Virus record (IMG/VR): IMGVR_UViG_3300045257_000499
Span: 1 to 62,479 of that record
DNA length: 62,479 nucleotides
Strand: one strand, 5' to 3'
Source of the DNA: a virus
The notes under the pieces are model-generated. The model saw only the letters and a program-made list of their open reading frames with translations, had not been told where the DNA came from and ran no database searches. Each line of letters begins with the position of its first letter. The stretch's first letter is position 1. Shown here piece after piece: positions 38,264 to 48,125 of this stretch. The position numbers and the translations under genes are program-made.

Positions 38264-38718
38264 TGATTGAGGTCGAGGTTCGCGGGCTCGACCGACTCGA
38301 GCGCTTCCTCGCCAACCTCGCCAACTTCTCCTCGCGCCGCTCTGCTCTCCTCAAGGAGCTGGGGGATCTGGTGCGCAAGCACCACCTCAAGCGCGTGCTG
38401 AGCGAGAAGACCTCTCCGTCCGGCGCCGCCTGGGCGGCCGACCTGCCGGCGACTGTCGCCAAGAAGGGCAACGGCAACATCCTGGTCGAGAGCGGCCGGA
38501 TGGCGTGGGCGTGGCAGCTTCATTACGGCGCCAGCATGTTCACGATGAAGAACACGGCGACCTCTCCACGCGGCGGCGCGAAGTATCTCGGGTTTCACCA
38601 GTTCGGCACTCGCAAGATGGTGATGCGCGAGGTGATGGGCTATTCGCAGGCCAACCTCAAGGAGATCGCCGACGTGGTCAACGCGTTCGTCGCGTCGCGC
38701 ATGGGGCTTGCAGCATGA
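38263..38718 (+). CDS. Phage virion morphogenesis protein (Mu gpG / P2 gpS-like)
   Basis: The ATG at 38263 shares a base with the upstream stop. RLERFLANLANFSSRRSALLKE (split here) and then KYLGFHQFGTRKM, with the typical basic F-x-FG motif, mark the tail completion family. It helps join head and tail. 151 residues, normal for the family. Confidence 0.85.
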   Translation: MIEVEVRGLDRLERFLANLANFSSRRSALLKELGDLVRKHHLKRVLSEKTSPSGAAWAADLPATVAKKGNGNILVESGRMAWAWQLHYGASMFTMKNTATSPRGGAKYLGFHQFGTRKMVMREVMGYSQANLKEIADVVNAFVASRMGLAA

Positions 38719-39287
38719 GTCTCATCCTGACTTACCGCGACAACGTCATCAAAAGCCTGCGCCGCGCGATTCCGCAGTTCAAGCTGGTTGAGGATCACCC
38801 CGGCAAGTTCGCAATCGAAGACATCGACCGCCTGTGCCTGAAGACGCCGGCAGCTTTCGTTTCAGTGCTGCATGTACCGCAGCCCAGGGGCGAACGAGGC
38901 GGCTACATCGGCACCGGGCAGATTCTCGCCGACGTGTGTGTGAGCGTGTTCATCGCGACGCGCAGCCGCGGCGTCGGTAAGGAGAAAAACGCGGACGCGC
39001 AGGGCTGGGCGCTGGCGGAGGCTGTCTATTCGCTCGCGGTGTGGAGCTACTTCGACACGCCGCAGTTCCCTGCGACTAATCCCGAAATCCAGAATCTCTG
39101 GTCGCGCGAGCAAGACAAGCAGGCGACCTGCATTATGGCAGTCGCCTGGGACAGCCAAGTCGCCTTCGGCGCGGATCGCACCGCCCAAATCAACGCCATC
39201 AAGGTCGGTGAGGGCTTCAAGTTCTCGGCCGACGTTGCCGGAACCCTTTTTGGCGAAGACGCCGAGGAAGCGACCGTTGCGCCATGA
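38715..39287 (+). CDS. DUF1834 (Mu gp37-like) tail protein (190 aa)
   Basis: The ATG at 38715 overlaps the upstream stop. The segment FVSVLHVPQPRGERGG and the following ILADVCVSVFIATRS fit the gp37/DUF1834 family next to gpG in Mu-like tails. The order (gp36, gpG, gp37) supports the call. Confidence 0.75.
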   Translation: MSLILTYRDNVIKSLRRAIPQFKLVEDHPGKFAIEDIDRLCLKTPAAFVSVLHVPQPRGERGGYIGTGQILADVCVSVFIATRSRGVGKEKNADAQGWALAEAVYSLAVWSYFDTPQFPATNPEIQNLWSREQDKQATCIMAVAWDSQVAFGADRTAQINAIKVGEGFKFSADVAGTLFGEDAEEATVAP

Positions 39288-40246
39288 GCACCGATCCGAT
39301 CGCCCAACTGGTGCGCCGCGTCGAGGAACTCGAGCGACGCCTGCGGCGGACGATCGTGCGTGGTGTGGTTACGGACGTCGACCACAAGAAGGGCCTCGTT
39401 CGCGTCGACGACGGTCTCGGCACAGAGGATGGTGACCCGAACATCACCGATTGGCTGCCGTGGGCCGAGCACGCGGGAAAGATCAAGACGCGCACCATGC
39501 CCTCGAAAGGGCAGGGCGTGACGATCCTCGCGCCGTCCGGCGCGTACGAAGACGCCATCGTTATGAAGGGCTGGTTCAACGAAAACAACAAGATGCCCAA
39601 GGCCGACAAGGGCGAGCACGTCTTCATCAACGGGACGCGCTACAAGAAGGTCATCAAGAACGGTCCGGAAGATCAGGGCCAGAGCGGCGACGGCTCGGAC
39701 TCGACGGCCGGACAGCAGGCAAGCCCCGCGCAGGACGAGAAGCGCAATCAGAATGCCAGCGGTGTCGAGGAAATCCGTCTCGGCAAGCTTGGCGACGATG
39801 AGGGCTCCTGGGGCGACGGCGGTCAGAACCAGGTTCGTCCGCAAGGCGACGACAAGCACGTCGTCGAGCACGCCAAGGACGAGAACACGCACACCGATTG
39901 GGCGACGGACGGCGACCAGCACCACTCGAAGATCACTCAGCAAGCTCCGGTCATCAACCACAACGTCGACGACAAGGCGACGCGGGATCACACCGGGCAG
40001 CACATCGTCAACACTGTCCTGGATGACTCCAACAAGTCGGTGCACACGGTTCTCGCGGCCAACATCAACGCGACCGTGAACGACAGCAAACAGGTCGACA
40101 TCAATCCTGAACGAGTCAATACGGTCGGCAAGACCACGCTGAATAACGGCGATCGCCGCGTCGTGTTCGTCGGCTCGATCGACTCGGGCGGCGACCTTAA
40201 CGCGCAAGGCTCGACGGATAACGGCGGCGTCTGGGTCCCGACGTAA
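39284..40246 (+). CDS. Baseplate assembly protein V, spike-like (320 aa)
   Basis: IAQLVRRVEELERRLRRTIVRG is the usual N-terminal helix, followed by the OB-fold start VVTDVDHKKGLVRVDDGL and WLPWAEHAGKIKTR, as in gpV/gp45 baseplate spike proteins. The C-terminal half is repeat-like with many Asp/Asn/His, consistent with the triangular beta-prism. It penetrates the host outer membrane. Confidence 0.85.
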   Translation: MSTDPIAQLVRRVEELERRLRRTIVRGVVTDVDHKKGLVRVDDGLGTEDGDPNITDWLPWAEHAGKIKTRTMPSKGQGVTILAPSGAYEDAIVMKGWFNENNKMPKADKGEHVFINGTRYKKVIKNGPEDQGQSGDGSDSTAGQQASPAQDEKRNQNASGVEEIRLGKLGDDEGSWGDGGQNQVRPQGDDKHVVEHAKDENTHTDWATDGDQHHSKITQQAPVINHNVDDKATRDHTGQHIVNTVLDDSNKSVHTVLAANINATVNDSKQVDINPERVNTVGKTTLNNGDRRVVFVGSIDSGGDLNAQGSTDNGGVWVPT

Positions 40247-40275
40247 GTACGCCCGGCAAACGAAAGAAGAAAGAA

Positions 40276-40485
40276 ATGGCGAAGCTCATCAAAGGACTGC
40301 CCCGCTACAGCCGCAACCGCATGGTGGCGGTGCGCCGCGTGAAGTCGAGGCTTCCGGCCAAGGAATACATCAAGGTCGGCGACGGCTTTCTGATGAATAC
40401 CCACTACGCGGACGGCGCTCCTGTGCGTCTCAACGAGCGGCAGGCGAAGTACCCGCTTCTTCATGGTTTGATCCGAGAGAAGTGA
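40276..40485 (+). CDS. Small baseplate-region protein (69 aa)
   Basis: Basic N-terminus (KLIKGLPRYSRNRMVAVRRVK). Small proteins such as DUF2635 and Mu gp38 occupy this slot between V and W, but the match is not clear. Confidence 0.6.
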   Translation: MAKLIKGLPRYSRNRMVAVRRVKSRLPAKEYIKVGDGFLMNTHYADGAPVRLNERQAKYPLLHGLIREK

Positions 40486-40488
40486 CCG

Positions 40489-40941
40489 ATGCCCACGACC
40501 GCCTCGGTCGGCGTCATCAAGGCGCCGGAGTCGCGTGTGGGCACCAATCGCGTCACCGGCAAGCTTCTGACCGGCTTTGCTCACGTGGTGCAGTCGCTTT
40601 GGGTGCTGTTCACGACGCGCGTCAACACGCGCGTCATGCGCCTGAGGTACGGCAGCGACATCCCCGGCCTGATTGACCATCCCGGCAACCGCGCTTCGAT
40701 CGCGCTGCTCTACAGCGCGCTCGTGAGCGCGACGATCCAGTGGGAGCCGGGGTTCCGTTTCACCCAGCTGTCGATCGATTCGGCCGGAGCGGACGGCCAC
40801 TTCGTTCTCAGCTTCAACGGCATCTACTACCCGCGCGGACACCTCGGCGACTACTCGGTCGCCGAGAACGCGACGCTGCGCTTCCTCGCGGCGGCAACCG
40901 CCAACGGGCTCATCTTCACCGGCACGCAGGCGGTGCAATAG
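40489..40941 (+). CDS. Baseplate wedge protein W / gp25-like (150 aa)
   Basis: TRVNTRVMRLRYGSDIPGLI matches the conserved region of gp25-like baseplate proteins, which anchor the sheath at the baseplate. The order V, small protein, W, J, I is standard for P2/Mu-like phages. Confidence 0.85.
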   Translation: MPTTASVGVIKAPESRVGTNRVTGKLLTGFAHVVQSLWVLFTTRVNTRVMRLRYGSDIPGLIDHPGNRASIALLYSALVSATIQWEPGFRFTQLSIDSAGADGHFVLSFNGIYYPRGHLGDYSVAENATLRFLAAATANGLIFTGTQAVQ

Positions 40942-40955
40942 CGGAGGGGCTGGTC

Positions 40956-41906
40956 ATGGACGCGCCGCTGAGCACGCGCTTCTCGACCATCGACCTCTCG
41001 CAGCTCCCGGCGCCGCAGGTCATCGACCCTCTCTCCTTCGAGGGCGTGCTGGCCGATCAGAAGGCGTATGTGCTCGCGGCCTGGGCGCAGTTCCAGGAGC
41101 GGGACCCGACGCTGCCCGACCTCGACACGCTGATGATCGAGGGCGAGCCCATCACCATCGTTCTGGAAGCCTACGCCTATCGCGAGACGTTGCTGCGCGG
41201 CCTTATCAACGACAAGGCCAAGGCGCTCCTGCTTGCATTCGCGGTTGGCAACGACCTCGACCAGATCGGCGCGGACTACGAAGTTGAGCGGCTGACGGTC
41301 ACGCCGGCCGACCCCACGACCAACCCGCCCACGTTGGCGGTGATGGAGGACGACGACCGCTACCGCCGGCGCATCCAGCTCGCGCCGAACGCGTTCTCGA
41401 TGGGCGGACCGCGCGGCGCCTACATCTACTGGGCGCTCACGAGCGACCCATCCATCGCCGATGCCAACGCGATCAGCCCCGGCGTGGCAGGACAGGCGGA
41501 CGGCAAGGTCAACGTCTACGTTGCCGGCTACAACGGGCAGCCTGTTGCCGACGCGGTCATCACGAACCTCTACGAGTTCTTCCAGCGCGACGACGTGCGG
41601 CCGCTGACCGACGTGGTGTCGGTGGTGCGCGCCGGAGTCGTTTCCTTCGCCGTGAGCGGCACGCTGTGGCTGCCGCGCGGTCCGGACCCGACCTTGCTTA
41701 AGGCGCAGGCGCAGGCGGCGGTCCTGAAATACGGCGCTGGTGTCTACAAGATCGGCGGCGCCGCCTATCGCAACGCGATCATCGCGGCCGGCATTGTCGG
41801 CGGCGTGCAGAATTTCGTGCTCGACGGTCCGGCGCAGGATCAAATCTGCGACGCAACGCAGGTCCCGTACCTCAACGGCGTGAGCCTCGCTACTCGGGTC
41901 CAATAG
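40956..41906 (+). CDS. Baseplate protein J (316 aa)
   Basis: The ATG at 40956 has GGAGGGG upstream. The N-terminus (STIDLSQLPAPQVIDPLSFE, then PTLPDLDTLMIEGEPITIVLE; split here) and the fragment GGPRGAYIYWALTSDPSIAD are typical of P2 gpJ-like proteins that form the baseplate wedge ring. Length is normal. Confidence 0.9.
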   Translation: MDAPLSTRFSTIDLSQLPAPQVIDPLSFEGVLADQKAYVLAAWAQFQERDPTLPDLDTLMIEGEPITIVLEAYAYRETLLRGLINDKAKALLLAFAVGNDLDQIGADYEVERLTVTPADPTTNPPTLAVMEDDDRYRRRIQLAPNAFSMGGPRGAYIYWALTSDPSIADANAISPGVAGQADGKVNVYVAGYNGQPVADAVITNLYEFFQRDDVRPLTDVVSVVRAGVVSFAVSGTLWLPRGPDPTLLKAQAQAAVLKYGAGVYKIGGAAYRNAIIAAGIVGGVQNFVLDGPAQDQICDATQVPYLNGVSLATRVQ

Positions 41907-41916
41907 GGGATGTGCT

Positions 41917-43182
41917 GTGAACGCGGTCGTCCCCTACGCGGACAGCTTGCTGCCGCGCAACTCGACGCCGCTGGAGCAAACGCTCGCGGGCGCCGGCAAG
42001 CGCTTTCAGCAAATTGCAGCGCCGATCGACCTCATCAAACGGCCGCGGCAAACGCCGTCCTCGTTTGTGCCGTTCCTCGCGTGGGAGCGCGCGGTCGACA
42101 TTTGGAATGAGGACTGGGACGAGGATACCAAGCGCAGCGTTATCGCGCGCTCGCTCCCGCTGCATTTCAAGAAGGGCACGGCATACGCGATCGGCGAATA
42201 CGTGCGCTACGTCGGCGGCAGGGTCGTCGGCTGGACGCGCCCGCCCTCCAAAGTGTTCTCCGGCCCCTCGCTCACGGCGGCCGAGCGCGAAGCCTGGCTC
42301 GAGACGCTGCCGCAGGTGCGCGTCTACTTCTTCTACAACGCGGGCAACGCGGGCGTCGCCAAGGCGTTTATGGGCTCGCCGTGGTCGACCCTGAACAAGA
42401 GCCGCAGCTTCTTTTTCAAGGGCAAGTTCTGCGTCCCTTCGGAAGCCAAGAAGCATCTCGTTCGCAAGGCGACGTGGAACGTCAACGGCGTCGACACCGA
42501 CACGCCGGTCCAGGACTTCGGCAGCCAATACCAGCTGCACTTGCTTGGGATGGCCGGCGAAAAGGTCTTCAGCGACACGCCGTCGAACGCGAAGAAGTTC
42601 TTCATCCCATCCGACGCGTGGCGACGGATTGTGACGATTGCTCCCAAGAGCGTCACACCGTGGCGCATTCCGGTCGGACCGACGCTTCAAGCGATCCAGG
42701 CGCAGCCGGATCTTGTCGCGATGCCGGGGCAGCGTGGGTACGGCGTCTACACGGGCTCGAACCTGAAGCACGGCACCGGCTCGTTGATGAGCCATAAGAA
42801 CTTCTTCATCCCGTCGACCTCCAAGTTCCGACTGTTCGAACGGTACGCGGTGTTCGACGGCTCGGTTCCACTCAAGCGACCGAACGTGCAGTTCATGGGC
42901 GTCGGGCGCTACGGCTTCCCCGGCCACACCTCGATCATGCACGTGTCCGTGCCCGGCAAGCGCAGCCGGTGGGCGGCAGCGAGCGACGGAGTGTTCATTC
43001 CGAAGACGCGCTTCTGGGTGCCGCACGATCCGCGGCCGATGGAGCTTGTGCGCTGGTCGACGCAAGCCGCGATGCGGCTCTCCGACAAGATTCTCATCCA
43101 ATCCGGGCCGCTCGCTCAATTCGTGGCGGGCAAGCCTTTCCTCGCGGGCACCGGCTTCATCGTCGGCAAGCCTTCCGCGTAG
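41917..43182 (+). CDS. Tail protein I fused to extended C-terminal region (421 aa)
   Basis: GTG start. Residues 1-125 ([59 protein letters not shown]; non-contiguous, split here) are P2 gpI-like. P2 gpI ends near 180 residues. Here 240 residues follow, with recurrent KKFFIP / KNFFIPS / FWVPHDP stretches that look like repeats and may hold fibres. It is the last baseplate gene before the fibre protein. Confidence 0.85.
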   Translation: MNAVVPYADSLLPRNSTPLEQTLAGAGKRFQQIAAPIDLIKRPRQTPSSFVPFLAWERAVDIWNEDWDEDTKRSVIARSLPLHFKKGTAYAIGEYVRYVGGRVVGWTRPPSKVFSGPSLTAAEREAWLETLPQVRVYFFYNAGNAGVAKAFMGSPWSTLNKSRSFFFKGKFCVPSEAKKHLVRKATWNVNGVDTDTPVQDFGSQYQLHLLGMAGEKVFSDTPSNAKKFFIPSDAWRRIVTIAPKSVTPWRIPVGPTLQAIQAQPDLVAMPGQRGYGVYTGSNLKHGTGSLMSHKNFFIPSTSKFRLFERYAVFDGSVPLKRPNVQFMGVGRYGFPGHTSIMHVSVPGKRSRWAAASDGVFIPKTRFWVPHDPRPMELVRWSTQAAMRLSDKILIQSGPLAQFVAGKPFLAGTGFIVGKPSA

Positions 43183-43190
43183 AGGTCCAA

Positions 43191-45803
43191 ATGGAAAAGA
43201 CGGTCATCTTCCGCGACTATCAGGAACAGCAAAGCGCCGACCACAACAACATCCAGGTTTACGCGCGCGCGTCGTTCGACGATCTGGTCAACGACGCGGT
43301 CACGGCCACGCTGCGTTACTCGGGCTTCGCGGTTACGAGGTCGAACCAGGCCGAAATCACGATCGGCCCGGGTCGCTTCTACGGCAAGAACGTGAACGGT
43401 CAGGTAGGCGCGGTCTACTCGCTGCCCGTGCAGACCGTGGAATCGATGGTCCAGTACCTTGCGGCCGCGTCGCAGCGCATCGTCACCGTCGTCGCCTATG
43501 GCAACGAGGATCAGGTCGACGTCCAGACTCGCGATTTCCTCACCAACGTCACGACCGGCCAGACCGAGCCGCAGGCGATCGCGATGACCGACTCGCGCGA
43601 TGCCGTTCTGGCCATCGTTCAGGGTGCTGAGGGTGCGGACCCGCAGCCGCCGGCGATCGCGACGACGCAGGTGGCGATTGCCAACGTACTGCTCGACAAG
43701 AACGGCGTGGTGAGCATCACGCAGCTTACGGCAGGCTTGGTTTCCTCCACCGAGGGCCTCAATAACCGCCTTATTAGCGTCGAGGAGTTCGACGCGCAAA
43801 TTGCGCCGCGCGTGGCGGCGCTTGCCGCCGACCTGGCGGCGCTCGCCAACAAACTCAACAAGACCGGCCAGCAGGGCGACATCATCGCCATCTATCAGGA
43901 CTTGGCGAAAGTCAAAGAGAAGGTGGGCCTGCCGGAGTCGTACTCGCAGTACGGCGCGGACTACTTCATGTGGCCCGACCCGTCGCAGAGCGACCTGAAC
44001 AACTCGCAAGCGCTCGGCTTCAACGCGCTGGTCGAGGAAGGCTGCCGTTTCCCGTCGCAGAACGCCAGCACGTTCGCGCTGAGCCTGTTCAACACGCTCG
44101 ACCCGAACGCGGCCTACAGCAACGGCCTGCTGCTGCCGGCCTACGATTCGGTGCTCAAGCTGGAGACCGGCGCATACAACTCGTCGCTCACCATCGGGCA
44201 GTACGGCTTCCAGACTTACAATCTGGTGCAGAAGGAGATCGCCTACTCGCGCATTCGCGACGGCGGCTCCTACACCGTGTGCTCGAACGGCGTGACTTCA
44301 TTCACGCCCGGCGATACGACGGTCGCGTGGTGGCTCCCGAACTTCTCGACCTACGAGACCTCGGAAACGACGGTCGTCGAGAACCTTCCGGGCCACTACG
44401 TCACCAAGACCCAGTATTTCTGGCACGACTCGTGGAACGAGCCCTACTGGGAGCTCGACACGATCAACCATACCATCAACGGGGCGCAGGTCGCGCAGAC
44501 CTTTCTCGCCTCGAGCGATATGTGGGTGACCAAGCTCGGCATCTATCTCACGAGCGTTGCTTCGGCGACCGACGTGTGGCTGTCGCTGACCAAGGTGGTC
44601 AACGGCGTCCCCGACCTCAAGCAGGTCGTCGCGCACGTGAATATCCCGGGCGCGTCCCTCGTCCAAGGCTGGAACGAAATCGCGGTTGTGCCCGCTTTCC
44701 TGTCGAAGGGCGACCGCATGGGCGTGGTCGTCACTTCGGCGGCGAACCATGGGCTCGGCATGGCGGCCGGGGGCTCGTATCTCGACGGCACGTTCATGTA
44801 CAGCACCGATGGTGCGTACTTCTTGGGCGATTTGACGAAAGAGATGATGCTGCGCGTCTACTCGGCGCAGTTCCGTAGCTCGCAGGTCACCATCGAGTTC
44901 GGCGCCATCAACCTCCAGGGCGGAATCCGCGACATCGACCTGACGGCGCGGATGATCCTGCCGCCTTCGTGCCAGCTCGTGTTTGAAGTTTTGCCGGATG
45001 GGACGGGCACGTGGCTGCCGATCACTGAGGACAGCCCGCTCGTGCCTTTTGCGAACGCGCCGGTGTTGTGCCGCTTCCGCGGCCGCTTCATCGGCACGCC
45101 CGCCATTGCGCCCGGCATCGTTCTGCCAGACTCGATCTGCAAGATTTGGTGCCCGGGCCCGACATTCCGGCATATCTCGGAAGTCGAGACGCTGAGTGCC
45201 TCGACGATGAATCTGTCGGTGCAGGCGGTCGTCGAGAACTTCAATCCGGTCGCTCACACGCTCGCCATCTCCATCGATGGCCCGGTGGCAGCGAAGGGCT
45301 CGATTACGTTCACGTTGAACCCCGCGAACGGCACGACCATCACGCTCGGCGGCACCGCCGTCACGTTCGTCAACAGCGGAGCGACCGGCAACCAGGTCAA
45401 CATCGGCGCGAGCCTCGCGGCGACGCTGACCGCGCTTCAGACGCTCTTGGCTTCCTCGGCCGACGTGAACATCGTCAAGTGCGGTTACACGACCACATCG
45501 ACGGTCCTCAACGTCACGTACAAGGGCCGCGGCACGGCAGGCAACTCGTTCACGCTGGCGACGACCGTCACGGGGGCCACGGTCTCCGGGGCGACGCTGT
45601 CGGGCGGTGCGGCGGTGGGCAACATCGCCGCCACGTCGACCACCACGACCTTGGTCGATGCCTCGAAGGGTCAGTACAAGATCACGGCGAACTTCGTTCC
45701 GACCGTCAATCCGATCTCGACCTTCTCGATCCAGATCGACGGCACGACCAACTCCGTCGCCAACACGTTCCACGTCGCCCAGCGGTTGTTCTGGGCGCTG
45801 TGA
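43191..45803 (+). CDS. Large tail/baseplate-associated protein with sheath-type insertion domain (870 aa)
   Basis: The start at 43191 has GAGG upstream; the longer frame from 42969 overlaps gpI. The N-terminal 140 residues ([19 protein letters not shown]) match the DUF4815-like part of Mu-type baseplate fibre anchors by memory. A large central beta region follows. Residues 690-800 contain [20 protein letters not shown] and [11 protein letters not shown], the same domain found in the sheath protein at 48126. Likely a fibre network or baseplate hub extension. Confidence 0.75.
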   Translation: MEKTVIFRDYQEQQSADHNNIQVYARASFDDLVNDAVTATLRYSGFAVTRSNQAEITIGPGRFYGKNVNGQVGAVYSLPVQTVESMVQYLAAASQRIVTVVAYGNEDQVDVQTRDFLTNVTTGQTEPQAIAMTDSRDAVLAIVQGAEGADPQPPAIATTQVAIANVLLDKNGVVSITQLTAGLVSSTEGLNNRLISVEEFDAQIAPRVAALAADLAALANKLNKTGQQGDIIAIYQDLAKVKEKVGLPESYSQYGADYFMWPDPSQSDLNNSQALGFNALVEEGCRFPSQNASTFALSLFNTLDPNAAYSNGLLLPAYDSVLKLETGAYNSSLTIGQYGFQTYNLVQKEIAYSRIRDGGSYTVCSNGVTSFTPGDTTVAWWLPNFSTYETSETTVVENLPGHYVTKTQYFWHDSWNEPYWELDTINHTINGAQVAQTFLASSDMWVTKLGIYLTSVASATDVWLSLTKVVNGVPDLKQVVAHVNIPGASLVQGWNEIAVVPAFLSKGDRMGVVVTSAANHGLGMAAGGSYLDGTFMYSTDGAYFLGDLTKEMMLRVYSAQFRSSQVTIEFGAINLQGGIRDIDLTARMILPPSCQLVFEVLPDGTGTWLPITEDSPLVPFANAPVLCRFRGRFIGTPAIAPGIVLPDSICKIWCPGPTFRHISEVETLSASTMNLSVQAVVENFNPVAHTLAISIDGPVAAKGSITFTLNPANGTTITLGGTAVTFVNSGATGNQVNIGASLAATLTALQTLLASSADVNIVKCGYTTTSTVLNVTYKGRGTAGNSFTLATTVTGATVSGATLSGGAAVGNIAATSTTTTLVDASKGQYKITANFVPTVNPISTFSIQIDGTTNSVANTFHVAQRLFWAL

Positions 45804-45821
45804 TTGCCTGACCAGAAATAA

Positions 45822-45851
45822 GCAGAGCGCCGGCGCAAGCCGGCGTTCTGC
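45822..45851 (+). terminator. 13-bp stem-loop with GCAA loop
   Basis: A long near-perfect stem (13 pairs, one G-U) with a GNRA tetraloop and then CGTCTCTCCC. Probable terminator after the 870-residue gene. Confidence 0.7.
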
Positions 45852-45886
45852 GTCTCTCCCACATTCCCTTTCGAGGAGACTGGCCA

Positions 45887-46153
45887 ATGGCCACTGTCAA
45901 TACGCCCGCCGTGCTGCGCGGCGGCAAGGCGGCCGAGCGCGCCGCGCGTGATGCGCTCGCTTCGCTCTCCGCGAACCTTCCGCCCGCACCCGATAGCTTC
46001 GAGCATGGCGCTCAGTATCGCGTGCGGCTCACGCGCTCGGTCCCGGCCGGCGCCGGCGGGCACTGGCTGCGCCCCAGCGATGACGTGGTGGTGTCCGGCG
46101 AGTTTGCGGAAACCATTCGTGACGCGATCACAGGTGCGCAGAAGATCGGGTAA
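45887..46153 (+). CDS. Small fibre-region protein (88 aa)
   Basis: The ATG follows GAGGAGACTGGCC. Contains AERAARDALASLSANLPPAPDS followed by YRVRLTRSVPAGAGGHWLRP (split here). Likely an accessory to the fibre locus. No family recognised. Confidence 0.6.
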   Translation: MATVNTPAVLRGGKAAERAARDALASLSANLPPAPDSFEHGAQYRVRLTRSVPAGAGGHWLRPSDDVVVSGEFAETIRDAITGAQKIG

Positions 46154-46158
46154 CCGCC

Positions 46159-46533
46159 ATGGCTCGCCGCTTTGAGGTTGCCTACCAAATCAAGGTCGGC
46201 GACAACCTGGGCGATCCCCAGTTCTGGAATCCGCGACTCCAGGACATTGACCTGCGCCTCGCCGCCGTCGAGGTGAGCTTCGGGAAGATCGACGCCGCTG
46301 CCGCCGACGTTACGGCCGCCGGCATCAATCGCATCAACAATTCGCTCCAGCCGCTCATCGACACCCTTACCGCTCAGGTCAACTCGCTGAGTTCGACCGT
46401 GGCGACGCTTACTCAGTCGATCGAGGGCGAAACCGGCAGCGTGACGTCGCAGCTCGACGCTTTGCTCGCGACCGCCGAAGCGCTGGTTTCCTCTCTGGAA
46501 GGACTGGGCACCGTCGACGGCGGAACGTTCTGA
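46159..46533 (+). CDS. Fibre coiled-coil protein (124 aa)
   Basis: Starts with VAYQIKVGDNLGDPQFWN and then a long heptad region (IDTLTAQVNSLSSTVATLTQ; SQLDALLATAEALVSSLEG) predicted to be a trimeric coiled coil. It is placed between the tail hub and the fibre; it may be an adaptor. Confidence 0.65.
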   Translation: MARRFEVAYQIKVGDNLGDPQFWNPRLQDIDLRLAAVEVSFGKIDAAAADVTAAGINRINNSLQPLIDTLTAQVNSLSSTVATLTQSIEGETGSVTSQLDALLATAEALVSSLEGLGTVDGGTF

Positions 46534-46546
46534 CAAGTGGGGCACC

Positions 46547-47419
46547 ATGGCCGTCAACAAAATTCTGCGGTCGACGGTGTCTGGGCACGTGCCGCCGTCA
46601 CTCCAGTCCGGTCAGGTTGCGATCAACGAAGCGGACGGGATCTTCTTCTGGCTCGACGCGGACGGTACGACTATCCATTCGTTCAACTTCAAGAGCCCGA
46701 CCGCGCCGACGCCGACCGCCGGCGACAACAGCACGAAGGTTGCCACCACCGCATTCGTCGCAGCAGCTATCGCAGCGATCGTCAACAGCGCGCCGGGCGC
46801 GCTCGATACGCTCAACGAGTTGGCGGCCGCCCTCGGCGATGACGCCAACTTCGCCACCACAGTTAATAACGCGCTGGCGCTGCGGCTGCGCTTCGACGCG
46901 GTCCAGTCGCTCACGGCGGGCCAGAAGGCGCAGGCGCTCGCGAACCTCGGCATCACCGGCGTTGTGCTGCTGAGCCAACTCGCCAGTGTCGCCACGAGCG
47001 GCGCCTATTCCGACCTAAGCGGCAGACCAGCCAACGCGACCGCCGCGCAAATTATGGCCGACACAGGCGCAGGCGGCGTCGTCACCACCGACCAGCTCTG
47101 GGCTGCGGCAGCTTGGCAGGACCGGGGCTCGCTTGGACCAGGCGCCAACCTCTCGCTCGACACTCGGTTGGGTCTGAACCAGAAGTACCTTGTCACCGGC
47201 AACATTACGGTTGGCGCGGTCACTTATCTGATCGATGGTCAGTCCGGCGCGTTCAGCTTCAAACAGGATGGGACGGGCGGACACAACATCACGTTCTCCG
47301 GCTGGAGCCCGATCGGGCAGACCGCTCCTCCCGTCAACACGGCGCCGAACGGTCTTACCTACATCTCGTGGCACTATGAGGCCGGCGTCGCGCTTTACTA
47401 CAGCGGGGGCAAGGTCTGA
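46547..47419 (+). CDS. Tail fibre protein (290 aa)
   Basis: The N-terminus SGHVPPSLQSGQVAINEADGIF (split here) matches the fibre module also present at 8584. Then DNSTKVATTAFVAAAIAAI is the phage tail fibre repeat common to T4-like and lambda-like fibres. The rest is a beta-structured C-terminal head with LDTRLGLNQKYLV. It probably contacts the host receptor with the Gly-rich adhesin that follows. Confidence 0.8.
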   Translation: MAVNKILRSTVSGHVPPSLQSGQVAINEADGIFFWLDADGTTIHSFNFKSPTAPTPTAGDNSTKVATTAFVAAAIAAIVNSAPGALDTLNELAAALGDDANFATTVNNALALRLRFDAVQSLTAGQKAQALANLGITGVVLLSQLASVATSGAYSDLSGRPANATAAQIMADTGAGGVVTTDQLWAAAAWQDRGSLGPGANLSLDTRLGLNQKYLVTGNITVGAVTYLIDGQSGAFSFKQDGTGGHNITFSGWSPIGQTAPPVNTAPNGLTYISWHYEAGVALYYSGGKV

Positions 47420-48045
47420 TGGGCCTGCCTGTGTTGAGTCGAGCGATGTTGCCGCGCGTGCGCATCGTGACACCAGGGGGCGCAAGCTACGGACCCGGCA
47501 CTGTTTCCTGGACTTGCCCGGAGTACAACACTCTTACCATCGATTTGTTTGGTACAGGTGCAGGAGGCGGCGGCGCCGGCTCGTATTCGAGCGTTGGGCA
47601 AAGCGGCAGCGATGGCTTGCCCACGACATTTGCGGCCGGTGGCGTCATGCTGACCGCCAACGGCGGTCACGGCGGTCCCGGCGGGCCTCAAGTTACCGAG
47701 AACTACGACCTCGACAATACGTTCCTCGGTTACGGGGGCGGCAACGCTTCGGACGGCGCGGACGGCACGGCTTCGGGCGGCGACACTAATACGACTGGTG
47801 GAGGCGAATCGGGCGGTTCCGGCGGCGGCAATCCCACCGGGAATGGCGCCGGCGGAAAAGGCGGCAATGGCGGCCGCTGCACGAAGACCTTCACGTACGG
47901 CGCGCCTGGCGCGCCTATCCCCGGCAACGCCTACACAATCGTCGTCGCGGCAGGCGGCTCGCGCGGCGTAGCAGCCGGAGGGAGCGACTCTGGCTCGTCC
48001 GGAAACCCCGGCACCAATGCCGTAGCAAACCTCTCCTGGAGCTGA
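47419..48045 (+). CDS. Gly-rich receptor-binding adhesin (208 aa)
   Basis: After residue 45 the protein is dominated by Gly-rich segments (GTGAGGGGAGSYSSVGQSG; GGESGGSGGGNPTGNGAGG), with strands between. This resembles the polyglycine sandwich adhesins that T-even phages attach to fibre tips. The ATG overlaps the fibre stop (TGATG), so fibre and adhesin are made together. A third Gly-rich tip in this phage, after 8584 and 31817. Confidence 0.75.
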   Translation: MGLPVLSRAMLPRVRIVTPGGASYGPGTVSWTCPEYNTLTIDLFGTGAGGGGAGSYSSVGQSGSDGLPTTFAAGGVMLTANGGHGGPGGPQVTENYDLDNTFLGYGGGNASDGADGTASGGDTNTTGGGESGGSGGGNPTGNGAGGKGGNGGRCTKTFTYGAPGAPIPGNAYTIVVAAGGSRGVAAGGSDSGSSGNPGTNAVANLSWS

Positions 48046-48080
48046 TTGCTCCTTTAGACAAACAAGAACCGCAACCCGAT

Positions 48081-48104
48081 GAAAGCCGCCGTAAGGCGGC
48101 TTTC
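48081..48104 (+). terminator. 10-bp stem-loop with GTAA loop
   Basis: A perfect GAAAGCCGCC/GGCGGCTTTC stem with a GNRA-type tetraloop, between the adhesin and sheath genes. Confidence 0.7.
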
Positions 48105-48125
48105 GGCATTTGGAGGGACCAACAA

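Noticed and set aside
42969-43190. Upstream extension of the 870-residue protein
   Set aside because: Overlaps the gpI-like gene by more than 200 bases in another frame; the start at 43191 has a ribosome site.
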